DNA of 64,000 nt from Stratiolaelaps scimitus (GCA_019614645.1 JABWDB010000034.1:1116001-1180000); one strand, 5' to 3'; positions 47,217 to 60,659 are shown, numbered from the stretch's first letter. The notes: a model not told the origin generated them from the letters alone. Made by a program: numbers and translations.

Positions 47217-47660
47217 ATGTCCGCAGCCACGGCGGCTGACAGTCCCCTGCGAGCGATTGCCTTAGAAGCGCTCACCTGCGCCTGCGGCCCGCCTAGGCTC
47301 ACAGCCGACAGCCAAACCCACTCACGACGACATTCGTTAGGCCTCACGGCGACCATAAGGAATGAGCAATGTGAATTCGCCGTCGAGACAAGAATAGCAA
47401 GAAGAGCCGTGCAAAATGATTACTTTACTCAACACGATCAGTGTCCGTCAAGCGTTGAACGGAGCGTATACATCGACCGTTGTCGACGGACGATGTTATT
47501 GATTAGTATCGGTATTTATTCAAATGCGACATGGTACAGCGTACAGATACGACGGTGCCGAGTGTCCACACGGCAAACAGGCATCTCGATCCGTTTGGAG
47601 TCGATTCTCATTTTGGTTAGTGGACATATGAGTGATATCGTTTATCCGTTCATGACGTGA
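47217..47660 (+). CDS. Hypothetical 147-codon open frame
   Basis: From the ATG after TTTACACAG the frame reads MSAATAADSPLRAIALEALT, a Cys/Pro patch, a His/Arg/Gln-rich middle and a hydrophobic end (ISIRLESILILVSGHM). It contains no simple repeats and ends in TGA at 47658-47660. It begins about 100 bp after a (TA)n tract. There is no family match; chance remains likely. Confidence 0.2.
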   Translation: MSAATAADSPLRAIALEALTCACGPPRLTADSQTHSRRHSLGLTATIRNEQCEFAVETRIARRAVQNDYFTQHDQCPSSVERSVYIDRCRRTMLLISIGIYSNATWYSVQIRRCRVSTRQTGISIRLESILILVSGHMSDIVYPFMT

Positions 47661-48397
47661 ACGATATGAACTTGTTGACGTGGTTGTCGGCGATTTCCGG
47701 TCTAGCATCGTACGGATTCGATGCGTATTGTACGCTTGCCGTTCAGCCGGGGATGGTCGAGGCAGACAGATCAGTTGACGGTTCGGCGTTGCAGAGATAC
47801 AGTGCAAATCACTTGGGAAGAAGATCAGGAGAGGACTGAGTGGTGGGGCGTGGGAATTGGAAAAATAATAATAATAAAATAATAAGAATAATGATGATGA
47901 TGATGATAATGACAATGAATTAATAATTACAATTATTATTCGTCATGCTGTGAACATGACTAATTACTCTTCGCGCGTAGAGCGATAGATGCGCCGTCTG
48001 CCAAGCTCGGATTCATCATAATAACGATAATGATTATAATTGTTCTTGTCGTATTATTCTTCTTCTTATTATTATTATATTACCACGCTCGTACCGCTGA
48101 TTCAAAACATAACAAACAAGCATGCAGCCCATAGGCTTATCTTGATATCTTTCGGGTGTGCCGCGGCTGTAATTGTGTCTAATTCAATGTACAGTTGTCA
48201 TGGCTCCTTAAGTGCAGTGCACCATCACCAGCATTGCGCCTAGCGGCCACGACCGAAACTGCTGTGAGGGTCTCGGCCGATGTCATATGCATTATAATAT
48301 CTGTGTGTTTCACATCACTACATAAGTCTGGTGGCCAGCAGAGGGCGGGGGTGGTGGTATTGCTGCCTCTGCCTAAACAGTGAAAGAGTTGCCGTTT

Positions 48398-48955
48398 CTA
48401 TTCGTCACTAAGACGTTCATCGCTGATGACCAAGTGGCACTGGATGTTAAAGTGGCCGCCGCCGCCGCCGCCGGCGGCCCCACAACAAACGACGGTCGTA
48501 AGCGACCCCAGTGATGCGTACAGCTTGCCCGCCAGCCAGCCAGCCAGCCGTTGATCACGGCGGCAACGGGCCAGGGACACCCAACGCTCAAGAGCGCAGG
48601 CAGCGTCCAGAGACGCCTGTGGACATCTAGTACAATCGTACAACGTAGCGCACACGAACCAGCAACCGAGCGGTGGTACATTGGGCCACCGTCGTCGGGC
48701 TCTCCGTTGCCCCTCGCGGACGAAGCTCCCGGACCGTGGATATTGGCTCGCGGATTCGCTGTAGAGCGTCATAGGGCCCAGTGGGACGGCGGCGGAGGGT
48801 GGGGGGACTGGGGGTCTGCTGAAAGCAGCACGCTGCACGAACGCGCAGAACACTGCCGGCGTTGACACGCGGTAGCCGCTGTCGTAGATGTCGACTTGTT
48901 CACCAGCCTCTGCTGCATTTTCGCGGCCGGCTGTACGCGAAACGGACTGCGGCAT
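48398..48955 (-). CDS. Hypothetical 185-codon open frame, GC-rich
   Basis: An ATG opens MPQSVSRTAGRENAAEAGEQ. The frame runs through a Pro-rich part, an Arg-rich part (EGQRRARRRWPNVPPLGCWF), a Cys/Leu/Ala-rich part and a glycine run from a GCC array, to TAG at 48398-48400. Third positions are mostly G or C, but the region is GC-rich overall, where stop codons are rare. No domain is visible. Confidence 0.2.
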   Translation of the reverse strand: MPQSVSRTAGRENAAEAGEQVDIYDSGYRVSTPAVFCAFVQRAAFSRPPVPPPSAAVPLGPMTLYSESASQYPRSGSFVREGQRRARRRWPNVPPLGCWFVCATLYDCTRCPQASLDAACALERWVSLARCRRDQRLAGWLAGKLYASLGSLTTVVCCGAAGGGGGGHFNIQCHLVISDERLSDE

Positions 48956-49893
48956 TGCCTCGCTGTATTATGATTCATTGTCTGCATACAACGTCGTCGT
49001 GTTGAACAGTTCAGCACGTCTACAGTTCGATCGTCGTCGTCGTCTTGGTGTGCTCGTTCAAGGTGAGCTACCGAACGTGTCAAGGCTCGAGTAGAGGCTC
49101 GCCGCCTACCGCCGAGCATGACTGCACGTACGGTGACTCCAGCCGTGCGACAAGGTCCCCATTGTCGTGCACTGCACGGTGCACGAAGTTTCGCCGCAGT
49201 CGACGGGGTCGTCTTTACCGTCATCGCCACCAGCGTTCCCTTCTTTGCCGAACACGCTAATACCCCAGTGGCGGCACGCTCTCATCTGCATCATTTGCTG
49301 CAGCGACGGCGGCCTTAGCACAATGTATTGCGTGTCACTCGTTACCGTTAGATACTCAGCCACCGCCAATCGTCGTTTTAGCGAAAGCCAAGCACGCGTA
49401 TAGGTGACAGTCGAGGGCGCTCGCAGCAAATGGGTCCCACAGCAGAAACCGCCACCTCACGGAGACCATCGAACAAACGCACAGCAGCTGGTCTTGTCTT
49501 GCCCAACCGCGTCGGGTTGGACTTTATGGGGCATGTCCCCGTGTCCACGCTGCCGTCGTTAGTGCTATGACGCTTTACTGAGACTAGCACGCTTGTCGAG
49601 CAGGATTGGCCGATATTGACCATTGTCAACGTCAGCTTTCAGCGTAAGCGTCACGACGCCAGGCGTGCAACTGCGACTTAGCCGCCCGGCGTCGTACAGT
49701 GTCAGATCAGTCTGCGGTGGATGTATATCTATATATGTATGTGTCAAACACCGTCGAATATAATGTTTGCGCGGGCAGTGGCATTAACAGCAGCAGCAGC
49801 AGCACCGCCAGCAATGATGAAGCAAATTAATGTTCATTCATTAATTAAGAGGATAATTCGCTTTCTTGAGTCTGGTGGCCCGTTCGCTTGCTG

Positions 49894-49898
<5 letters not shown>

Positions 49899-49929
<31 letters not shown>
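49899..49929. repeat. (CAGC)n tract
   Basis: Seven or so tandem CAGC tetramers. A shorter array of the same tetramer lies at 48533-48548. Confidence 0.88.
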
Positions 49930-51799
49930 TCCGTCGAACGAAGAAGCCGAGTCAGGAGCAGCAGGTTGAGCGAGAGCGAGGTCCAGCAACAGCTAGCGAC
50001 CGTCTGACTAAATCAATCTACCCACCAGGAGCCGTCTGCCGGGGCCGCGGTACGCCACCGCTGTCAGCGTGGCCCCACCAGCCCAGCCCCCCTGCCGCCC
50101 TCCCTCCCTCGGTGCAGGAGTTATCGAAGCGGCATAGTAAAATGCTCGAACGAACGGACCACGGCGGCATGGCGGATACATGGGCGAAATTCAGCGAACT
50201 ACTAACTAAGTGAACACTACTGCGACAAGGGCAATGTCGAGTTTTGGCGAGGATCTCGGCACAGACGGCTTATGTGGATGTAGAACAGGGGTACAGTGTG
50301 CTACACATGGTTGAACAGCGGACAGCGGAGAAAGCGTTCAAGATCGATGGGTGTAGAGAAAATCGAGAAGGCCGACGTTCTCACTGACGGACCCTGAAGG
50401 CAGAGCCTGAAGCCGCCGAAGACGCATATGGCCGACGAAATATTGGGTGTCGCGACGCACAAAGCGAGAAAGAGAGAGAGAGAGAGAGACAGCGAGAATG
50501 ACGGGAAAGAACATACTGACTTTACAGATACATAGATACATCTGGGACAGTCGTTCGGTTCATTGTCGACGGAATTTGTTGTTGTTTTGCCGCATAATGC
50601 ATTCATGCAATCGAAAGTCGTGCGATATTTATGATACAATGACATGGGCCGCTCCACAAGGCAAAGCGCTCGTATAGGCCGAATTCATCCAGTGGTTGCT
50701 GTATTGTTAGTTGCTATAAATCACAGAATTTCACAGCGTTCAGCTTGTGCAAAAAGAAAAAAACAGCCAGCACAGACAAGTGGACGAGCCACAAGCACAA
50801 ACAGCATATGCGACTATGCTATTATATACACATATATATATGCTGTATGTATTCTCTGTGCATGAAATCGAGGGGTTAGACAGTTTCGCTAAGCCAAGCA
50901 CGTGTTAGACTACCAGCCGCGTTATGTTCCATTAGCGTACATGGTGTTCGCCTCACGACGGCTGTACGCCACAATTGCGCGGTTACTGAGTCCTCCGTAG
51001 TGTGGGGCTCACGCAGCAGTGCCACGCGTCCGTATGAGGCAATCGCACTTAGGCAATGGTACAGACGCATATACGCGCACACGCTGCATGTTGTCGTTGC
51101 GCTGTTTGTTTTCGCGAAACGGCCGGCCACTGTCCCGTCACAACGGCAGCACTGACTGACGTTGGCTGTGGTCGTGAAACTCATGTCCGCGGCATGAGTG
51201 AACTGATTGCCGCTGGTACGGCTTGTGGGTCGGTGATGTCCAGCGTGAGCTGGGGGCGGGTGCTGGAGGACAAGGCATCACATCAGTCAATCGGCGGCAG
51301 AGCTGCAAAGATGAATAAGATGTCTCCGGTGTATGGGGGCAATGGAAATATTGGCACGGTCGTGCAGCATGTACATGTACGCTGAAGGCGAGCCGCCACG
51401 TACAGCTGAAATTGAATTCAAGCTCACGGATACACATACACACAGCATTAATAATAGTCAGTATCACTGTCAAACGGTAATATGCAATAATAATCGGACG
51501 GTAGCAAGATGTAATGGAACAGTGGCAGGAATGGGCTGAAGTGAAGCTGGCGAACGGGGTTGTTGATCCAGCTTGATCCTCCCCTAGATTCCCCTTCGAA
51601 GCTAAATACTTCAGGGGTGGTAGGGTCGTTGTAAGTGTCCAACTCAGATATTCGCCTATGAACTAATTCGCGCAATCTACCCCGTTAATAAGAGCAGAGT
51701 GTTAACACGAATCATCGTTAGAGTAGTGACAATCGTTCATAAACAAGGAGGCGTCACCGATGCACATTATGTCCCATAATCACGGCATGGGTCGCGATC

Positions 51800-51932
51800 C
51801 CAGTGGCGTGGGGCATTCGTGTGCGCCTAGTACATTTGTCACTGGGGTTGGTCCGCCGTGCGAAGCAATGCAAATGTAACAATATCGTCGAGCTGGGTTA
51901 ACTGTTTCGAGAGATGAGGGTCAGCCCAAAAC
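51800..51932 (+). mobile_element. SINE copy with internal deletion of the B box
   Basis: The head CCAGTGGCGTGGGGCATTCGTGTGCGCC matches the family, and so do GTCCGCCGTGCGAAGCAATGC and the terminal GAGGGTCAGCCC. The stretch that should hold the B box and the CACATTTGCATTT body is missing or rearranged, and the 3' domain is partly replaced. It should not be transcribed from its own promoter. Confidence 0.6.
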
Positions 51933-54175
51933 CATTAAACATGGTTCACTGATAGACACGAGATGTACGAGGGAACGGTGAGAGAGCCGAAGCGGGAACA
52001 TTGCTATGCAGGACCATAGAACAGCACGCGTACGCCAGCTGAATACGGACACAACAATCAGTCGATGCAGTTGCAGCTGAATCACAGATTCTCTAACATC
52101 AGCTTCTATCCCAGCGAGTATGAAGAAGAAGTGTTGAAAATGCCGCTGATGGCTGGGAATGTACAGGAATGTACATAGCAGCGAAATCATAGAGCACTCC
52201 GATCATGTGGCATTGGTGCTATACGCATCTCGACCACGGTCATATCCATGCGCCACTCTGCACCCATGGATCGAACGAGAACCGAATGAGAAACGGGGTA
52301 GAGAGCCATAGAGAGAGAGAGTGAGATCGAGAGTGTCACGGAGAGTTGAGCAGTTGAAACCGTCTTTCTGTCGAGGGTGTCCCGTGCCGCGGGAATGGCC
52401 CATAGGCAGACGGGCGTGCAGAAGTCGGCAGAGATCGATTTGAAGTCGGGAGCGACTTGCTCGCAAGAACGACGATCAATGCCAGCTCTCGCTCGCTGTG
52501 ACGAGGATATAAAGGACAAGGATGACAATAATAATAACAACAATGAGCTGAACATTACGCATATATTTCTTCGACAAACTCGTGCGTGATAAGGTGTCTG
52601 ATACGCGACCTCATGTCGGCCGTTGTGAGCAGCGGACACCGATAAGAAATCCGGCAATCACGTCCGGATGTGCTGAGTCGTAAACAAAGACGAAAAAACA
52701 ACGGCAGCAAATGGGGTGATGTCATTCTGTCCCAAATCATCAATGTCGAGTTTCAACAAGCTGTTATCATCTAGGGTCACCAATCATGGTTTGTCGCGGG
52801 GTTTCGTCGAAAACGAGATCCCGAGTGACATTGTCAATTAATCGTCCTCTGTTCATATGACATCTGACATTTAACTCGAAATCCAACGAACCGGCCTAGA
52901 CACACCAACAACAGCAGCGGCGGACACCGACTCCTGAGAGCATTTGCAGAGAGCGAGTGGCTTGGGGGACAAATTGCTGTTGCAGCTGATTGTCTACGCT
53001 GCCCGGCCCCTCCCGAGTCTTCCTGGTGCTTCTATCGAACCAGTATTTGCGTGTGTGTATAAGACATTGGTCATGCACAAGTGGCTAGTGTCGAATTTGC
53101 AAGAGAATCAATGATGATCCCATATGAAAATACTCTACGCTGCGTATTGCCGGCCCCCCGACGCCGTCGAGGATAGCCACCGCGCAATTATGATCCGATC
53201 GTCTTGTGCGGGGGGGAATGCCCGTTTGATTTTGATCGTTTTGAGGACAAAGAGATTCGTCAACCGCAATCGATCCGCATTGTTGGCACAGTCAGCGTGA
53301 ATCTGTCATTATTCATTTACGAGGCCGCGCTGGCTTCTTCGACCTGGCCCCCGGCCCCCGGCCCTTGCGGCTGGTCGCCTTCCGATGCCTCCACAATGGG
53401 AGACATTCGTGACCAAGTCGTCTATGATTATATACTTGTTTATTCGGACAACGACAACAGTTGCGACTTTCAATCTCCATGGATCGTTCCTCTCTCTCTC
53501 TCTGTTCGTCCCCGTGTCACTCGATCTATCTATTGATGTCTAATGAGTCGCGGGGCATTAAGACGACGGCTATTCCGTCGGGGTCAGCACCACCGAACAG
53601 GATATGCGCGCGCGCGCGGATATATCTATCGCGCGTATCGCTAACGTGACCTGACACCTTCCTGGCAAAGCAACACTGAACGAGTTGCCGATCTCGGCGC
53701 GCGCCGAACAATCCTCCACATTCTCGATCTCCCCGCTGGTCCCTCCCTCGGGTCAAGACATCCGCAGTCACTCTAGCCGGTGTCGAGTTCGTTGGCCAAC
53801 CTCTCTCGCCGCGCAGCTGGAACCCGAACACTATGACACGACTCAGTGGGACGACGCTGGGATCTCGAAGAGAAACGCTTGGCAACAACGCTGTCACGAG
53901 CGGAGAGCCAGCAAACGTCAGTGGTCGTGGTGTTGCACGGTGTTGGCTCGTCATTGCTCCGTTGGCGTAGCCGGGGGGGGGGCCGGCGTCTGCGGTTGCG
54001 GTGACGATGGCTGGCAACTCCACACGACAACGGGTAGAAGGGTGCCATGTGAATGGAGCTCTCGGCATTTTGCCTTGGCCTGCTTAATTCACTAGCGTGC
54101 TCGAGCGCGATTTCGTGGTTATACACGTATGGTACGATGAATGAATGTATATATATATATATACAATAGATTCTC

Positions 54176-54357
54176 CGGGCTGACTCACAGCCAACATTTA
54201 ACGTCTACGGTACAATTGCTTCCGGCATAAGGCTTCATAGGACGGACAGCCCCTTGAAATGTAAATGTGCAACGGTGGGGATCGAGCCCGTGCATGCACC
54301 TACGTGTCTCTGCTACGATTGCAAGGCGCACACGAATGCACCACTCCACCGGGCTCG
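54176..54357 (-). mobile_element. tRNA-derived SINE, near full-length copy
   Basis: The minus strand carries GTGGAGTGGTGCATTCGTG in the A-box region, a B box GGCTCGATCCC with one change (54278-54288), then CACATTTACATTTCAAGG, the GGACGGAC...CTTAT block shared with other copies, and the 3' domain ending TTAAATGTTGGCTG. (TA)n tracts lie within about 20 bp of both ends (54150-54164 and 54367-54381). No clean target duplication is seen. Confidence 0.78.
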
Positions 54358-54645
54358 AAACTAGACATATATATATATATAGGCAACATGCAGGCAAGAG
54401 GAAGCGTAATTATTTTTCCAACATTTCGAATCACATTCTTGTCATTGCCTACTTTGTTTAATGATTTCTTTTGACTTTAGCTTCATTTGATAGCCAACTA
54501 AATATACTCATTAACAGGATATAATTTTATTCAGGAAGAAACGCAACTGTTGCTTTCATTTCAACCTGTCAGAGCCATCGCGAACAAATTCGACGGTTTC
54601 ACAGTGAAATTCGATATTTCGCTTGATGAATTGACACAGTCCCAT

Positions 54646-54683
<38 letters not shown>

Positions 54684-55104
54684 CGGGCTGAAAAAATGCT
54701 GCTGGAGGCTAATTGGACTATCTGCAAGCAGCATCTAGTTTTAGGCGTGTTAAAGCCACTTCGTTTCTGGGATCGAGGAACTCGGCGACTGTTTCTTAGC
54801 TGTAATAAACGCAGGTCTTAGCCAGCGACCTCCCAGCCTCCCGGTGATTCGATTTGATTGCCAGATCGCCTGCCACCCGCCTGCATATCTGTTGGACCCT
54901 GGCCACCACATGGCAAGATAGGTTCATTTTGCGAGATAGCTGCATAGATTGATAAAGGGTGCGGCGCGAGCCAAACAACGAGCCCAACCGGCCACCTCGC
55001 TCGTAAACCTTGCTAAGCACGCACAGGCTATACAGTGGAGGTCGCAATACCCCCACCAACAGATTCGGATGAGACGACGGTAACTCGATGTGTCGACTAT
55101 GTCT

Positions 55105-55143
<39 letters not shown>

Positions 55144-56629
55144 TTTATCATTTTTATTATTATTTTTATTATCATTGCTCGCCCACCCATGTGTGTTCTG
55201 CTCACCTTTCCGTTTATTATTATTATTATTATCCACAACGAACAACTGTGTGTACGACAATGTACGTATATTGCCATTATGACTATTGCTTCTACTATAG
55301 CCCCCGCCATGATTATCACCACCCAGCCGTTCTGCCAGCAGCGGCAACGTTACCATTATTCATGTGCGTATGGAGGGGAAGAATGCGTGCTAAAGGACAC
55401 TTATTTCCTGGTCTCGCGCCAATATCCACTTTTCTCGTCATCAGACAACATCAACGGTCGAAAAATCAGCCCCGTGTTCGTGGCATCCGTGACCACGGCT
55501 CGGGGTCTCAGTGTCCGACCGCATTCGCTCCATAGAAAGAATGCCCAATGTTCAATTGACACGGAATCGCCATAATCATTTTTCTCCGTAACGCGCGCGC
55601 GCGGGCGGCCGGGTGGCCGGGTGGCGTTCTGCCGAAGCAGCCAGCGTGGAGAGCCACGCGGTCAGCGTTGAACGGTTGCCGGCAGCCGGCGTCCGCGTCA
55701 GCTGCGTCGTAAGCGAACGCGTTTGTTCAAATGATTTGACCCCCTGCCGTGGGCGGGACCTGACCCCTGTTCATCGCGCAGATCACCCACAAACGGCTGC
55801 TGCTGCTGCTGATGCAGGTGCCACAAGCTGGCCACAGCAAGCGGCCACCAGGGTTGGCGCCGGCGCCGCCGCCGCCATCAACGCCAACAGGCACTGACAG
55901 GACAAAAATTACCCGTAACACCTCAGCAAAGAGCGTCACCAGCAGCAGCAGCAGCAACAACAATAACATGATCATCATCATCTGCCGCAGCAGCAGCAGC
56001 CGTAGCAGCATCACAGCATGATATCGTCTATCGTCCGCAACGCGAACACCCACTCTTGCAGTGGCCTGCACACGATCTGCACATGCGGACCGGACACGAT
56101 AGCGAGATAAGTAGGTAGTTAGTTAGTAGGATATGCATGGGTGTCCGCGGGGTGAATCCGCCGAATTGTCTGATTGTTGTCCAATGTTTGCTTGCACAGC
56201 GAGACAACATCGGACTCTTACCCTGGAGACGAGGTGAAAGAGAGACAGAGAGAGAGAGAGAGAGAGCTCAAAAAGTGGCGGTGCACTTCCCAGTGAGGGA
56301 CGATGCGGTGTCCATTGTCACCGTACATATACGTATACGACAGCAGAATAGCGCTAATAGGTTTCTCTCTGTGTGTCTGTCCTCACGACGAATTGGCCGG
56401 ATCGATAGAGGATGTCCCATACGTGTATGCCGCCTTTGTTCGTTCGTTGGTCGCATGACACTAGCGAGCTGTAATGGGTTGTCAATAATTCGTAAACGAA
56501 CGCTTCTGAGTATGGACGGGCTTTTCTGCTGCTCGTTATATCTCTGGCTCTGGTTCTCGCGGATCTCCGCTGCGCCCCCACCAGTCGAGTCGCGGTCAGT
56601 CTGTGATAGGGTTAGCTAAGCGTTACTCA

Positions 56630-57600
56630 GGCGTCAATGGGCCACAATCGTTATGTATGTATTGGGCCGCCGGTTCACAGTTGGTTGGAAAAGGCACCGA
56701 GGTAACAGTAGCAGTAGTAGTAATAGTGGCAATAGAGGGGATCGGATTTTTATGAAAACGTTTTTGCGAGAAACTCAAGATGATTATTTAGCTGTACCAG
56801 GTCGTTTCAGAGAGGCCGGGGGGGCCGTTGATGCTTGGTTCTCCAGTGTCGATATCAGCGATATATTTCGTTATATATATAGAGAGAGAGCGAGTCTTAA
56901 ATCAAAGCATTCTCATTCAAGCAATGTGGCGCTCCACAAGCTACTGCACTCACTACGGTATCAGTTACAAGGCTTCGTTTCTGTGGCCAACACTCATCTT
57001 TCATTTTACCGTTTTCCGCAACGATGAAAGTTCGATCGGATCGTTGGCTTCATAACTATACGAGCTGGGGCCCACAGCAGCGTTTAACCCACCACGAATG
57101 TCGAAGGACACCGCCTTTCAGGAGATGCTTTAGCGGAGGCCACCGTACGCACAGTAGCCTTCGACGACTACGCTCCGACTTTACAAAGCTGATTGCCACG
57201 GGGTTCAGGCTTTGAGAGGTAGTCGTCATTGTCCCCGTTGTCGTAACCCATAATAAATAAACTATTTCACATCAAAACCTGCCTCTTGAGGATGATACAT
57301 TGTTTTTTTTATATTGTTCAATTGTGTTATGACACTGTTAATGATCTGATGAAAACCGCGAAGGGCCCCGCAGCTCGAAAGTAGCCTGAGGTCATTGGGC
57401 TGCCGATCAAAAATTATATCATACTTCGTAAAAATTGTCAAGTCATAACAGTACTGCAGACACTCGCCGATGGACGGGGAGAATTTTTTTTTTTAGCTAA
57501 TTAATAACAGAATGATTGATCTCAGCTCTGCTTTTGCTATGAACAAGTGACATTGCACTGGGTCTCCACTCAATACCATCCCGTACTGGCACATGTGCTT
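56630..57600. other. Nothing firmly recognised
   Basis: One frame of 124 codons (56653-57027) is open without a domain. Downstream of 57200 the sequence is AT-leaning with no open frame. Confidence 0.45.
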
Positions 57601-58576
57601 AGGTTGATAATAACAGTTACCTCGTCTCCAATAGCCATAGATTAACTGATAGCTGATAGCGATTCAACGTGTATCCAAAACAGCGAATCGCCCTTGAGAG
57701 ATCTTGCAATTCGAGATAGTGTTCATTTCGACCCGAGTCAACGGTATCAAATTTACAACGCGGCCACATCGACGTGTTGAGTTGCTTGCTCCACACGGCT
57801 AATCGAGATCCACCAGCCGCTGTATGATTAACATGTGTACCGTACGACGAATCTGCCTCCACTACCCAGGGCAGGGGTTTTACTTTACCGCATTTTCTAT
57901 TTTCGCGTCTGACGTCCCCGAAACGTTATATCGTGAGCAGCAAAAACAAAAAACACAACAACAATAACAGAGCACAGTCCAGATATTTCCCCCCTAAGCG
58001 GTTTGGCACCTACCTGGCAAACGGTCGTGTCTCGACCGCATACGATTCGGATATGGCATCCTGTCGAACGGTGATCCGGTCCGGCCAGACGGCCTCGTTG
58101 AGGAAGCCTCGCGGCTTTTTCTGATTCATCGTCTCGCGTAGCGTCGCTTACGAATCGCTGCTGATTCCGTTGGCTCACGAGCGTTTTGGCACCACGACGT
58201 GGCGTGACGTCGTCCAGGTCACTGGCGCCACACACACGCTGTTACGGACCTATGGGCAAACACACAAGGGTCGGGCGTTCAGAGCCGCGACCCGCGCCCG
58301 ACTAGGCCCGGCTCACCGGTGACTAATATGCACTGTGCTCGCGCACTCACAGAAACTCACGTCTGCTTAGAACAATCGCACTTGAGCGAGCACGAACAAA
58401 GCCGTCAGCGTTGAACGGCTTTCACTAGCGACGATATCTATGGGCTTGCTGCTGCTGGCGGCCGTAGTCGAGATACGTCGATTCTGCGTTATCCTTGTTG
58501 TTGTTGTGGTTGGTTATTCCCGTCGTCGCTGGCTGATCGGAGCTGATCGATCCGATGCTAATTTGTCGTTTTGCAG

Positions 58577-58613
58577 AATGAACAATGACAGACAGGTGTC
58601 GGTCATAAACAGG
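58577..58613 (+). CDS. Possible small exon (MNNDRQVSVINR)
   Basis: CTAATTTGTCGTTTTGCAG is a good acceptor with a branch-point-like CTAAT close by. The 37 nt that follow contain ATG AAC AAT GAC AGA CAG GTG TCG GTC ATA AAC AGG before GTGAGC. It could be a first coding exon behind a non-coding leader. An alternative is the longer open frame that runs through it from the ATG at 58440 with a Leu/Val-rich start. Confidence 0.22.
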
Positions 58614-59320
58614 GTGAGCTCGGTGATTTGTTTGTTTGTTGTTTATTTGCTTATTTATTGGCTGGATGCTTATTTGGACGTCCTTCTCGGCTGGTTGAAC
58701 ACGCTCCGGCCGCTAGCGATGCCTAAGGCCACACCTGAAATGCATACAAATTAATTTCAGCCAATTAGCCCCTCCAGTTAAAATAAACAAGTAACGAACA
58801 GAGCTCCGGTCCACAGACACACACACACACATAGACACACCACGAACGAACGCGCATCTCCTCTTTCCAATGTTATTTCTGTGTGGAAAGTCCCAACATA
58901 ATGCTGTGCATATACTACTTCTGAATGAGGCACGGTAGGATAGCGTTGCATGTATAGGCCGATTAAAGAAATCAAGTTACGAAAAGCTGCCAAAACCAAT
59001 CGCAATATTCGATCGAATTGTACCTATAATGTGTCAAACGGTATCGGCACGCTTCGAACACAGTCTCTCTTTGACCGGTTTCTCAGGCGGCTCCACCCGT
59101 GTGATATCTAGATGATACTGTTCACGGCAATCTATGTATCGGCCCCTATGTATATTTTGGGCGACATACTTTGCCCGCACCTGACCATGGACCATCTCGC
59201 ACATAACTGTATCTGATATCATCTCCACGGTCTGGAGCTGTTCATCGGCGCCGAATCCCGATCGTATCCGATATGTATGACTGCATTGAATACGAACGAG
59301 TGCTAAAAAAACGAAATTTT

Positions 59321-59379
59321 CCAGGCTGACCTACAGCCTAACATTTAACGTCCACGGTACAACTGCTTTCGGCATTGCT
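59321..59379 (-). mobile_element. SINE 3' fragment
   Basis: The minus strand reads GCAATGCCGAAAGCAGTTGTACC, GTGGACGTTAAATGTTAGGCTGTAGGTCAGCC, the family's 3' domain. A further scrap, GAGCTGACCCTCAGCTGAGCC at about 59419-59439, may be a second tail in the same direction. Confidence 0.65.
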
Positions 59380-59615
59380 ACGAACTACCTCGTGAATATC
59401 TATTGCTTGCTTTTGTCGAGCTGACCCTCAGCTGAGCCTTCCCTATCTGACAGGCCTCAGCCCTTAACCTTTTTCGGTATTACGATGAGGATCTGTCGGG
59501 GCAACCACCTCACTTGCTTATTCGTGAATATCTATTAGTGTACATTCAATGCAACGATATACACACGATCTAGACGACTTTTTCAACGACACACCTATTC
59601 CTTATAAATCAATAG

Positions 59616-59760
59616 AATCCCACGCCGACGCCACCGTTCGCTGCCCATGCCCGTCGCTCAGAGGGGTCCACCACCGCGTTCGCAACAGCCACCCTCTAAC
59701 GCACCAGGCGCGCAAAGCAGGCCGTTCCCATCAGAGACAAAACCCCATGAACGTATCTGA
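59616..59760 (+). CDS. Candidate terminal exon, proline-rich tail
   Basis: The acceptor CCTATTCCTTATAAATCAATAG is followed, after one base, by 47 codons and TGA. It reads IPRRRHRSLPMPVAQRGPPP, RSQQPPSNAPGAQSRPFPSE, TKPHERI. The Pro/Gln/Ser-rich basic character is typical of a disordered C-terminus. Another frame over the same bases (ATG at 59549) is also open, so the reading is uncertain. The fragment of an inverted SINE at 59.32-59.38 kb lies upstream. Confidence 0.32.
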
Positions 59761-60514
59761 TATCCCGAGTCGCGCACACGTCCTGTACGTCTTTTCGCCT
59801 TTTGTTTTTTTTTTCATTAACTTTTCACGAACTGACGTTATTTATCTTGTACCCGCACGAGTCAAACCTCATTGAGCAAAAGCGTTCGGCCGACGATGTT
59901 ATTGACATTGGTATCTCATCGGTGTGTCGTGCGATGCCATCATGTTGAATGAACGGGCGATGCTGGCCCGGTCGCTGGCGCCGAGTCCGCATCGGGATTC
60001 GCCCCGCGCCGCACCGGAGATGTTGATCTTGGATCGAAACACAGAGAGAGGGTAAGCTTCAAATGAAACCTCACTCACGCGGGCTCATCATCCGCGCGTC
60101 CCGATATTTTCTTCTTCATGTCCGTGCCCGATTCCTTTGGCGTTTCCTATCTCGGGAATGCGTTGTGTTTTACTTATCTTTTTTTTTCTCTTCAAATCGT
60201 ATTTCAATTTCGCGCCCAGCGGGAGCCGCCTCCGCCGCCGCCCCCTACGGTGGGGGCGTTCGGCGGGAGGCGGCGTTGGTTGACATGACCGCACGACCGC
60301 TCACGAAACATCGCTCCCACGACGGCGAAGGTCCCGGCCGAGTCTGCAAGAGTCTCCGGCCCTCGGATTGAGGACTCTGCCGATATTTTCGTCGTTCCGT
60401 TCGTCCAAGTGTGTATGTGTGTCTTGCGAAGATGAAAATCAATGAAGCGCGCTGGTCATGGTCAGATGCTACGAACGATGGTGAATGATACCCCAGGCAA
60501 ATCCATTCAAGGCA

Positions 60515-60554
<40 letters not shown>

Positions 60555-60659
60555 GAATCGGATTTATCGAGTAAATTTAGATAATAAGAATAGTCATAAA
60601 TCAGGCTCGTTATTGCGAACAAGGAAAAAGCTACAATCGTCTACCATGTTCGGCTAGCG

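Noticed and set aside
46907..47239. Tyr/Ile-rich frames at this and other loci
   Set aside because: They are translations of (TA)n microsatellites on both strands.
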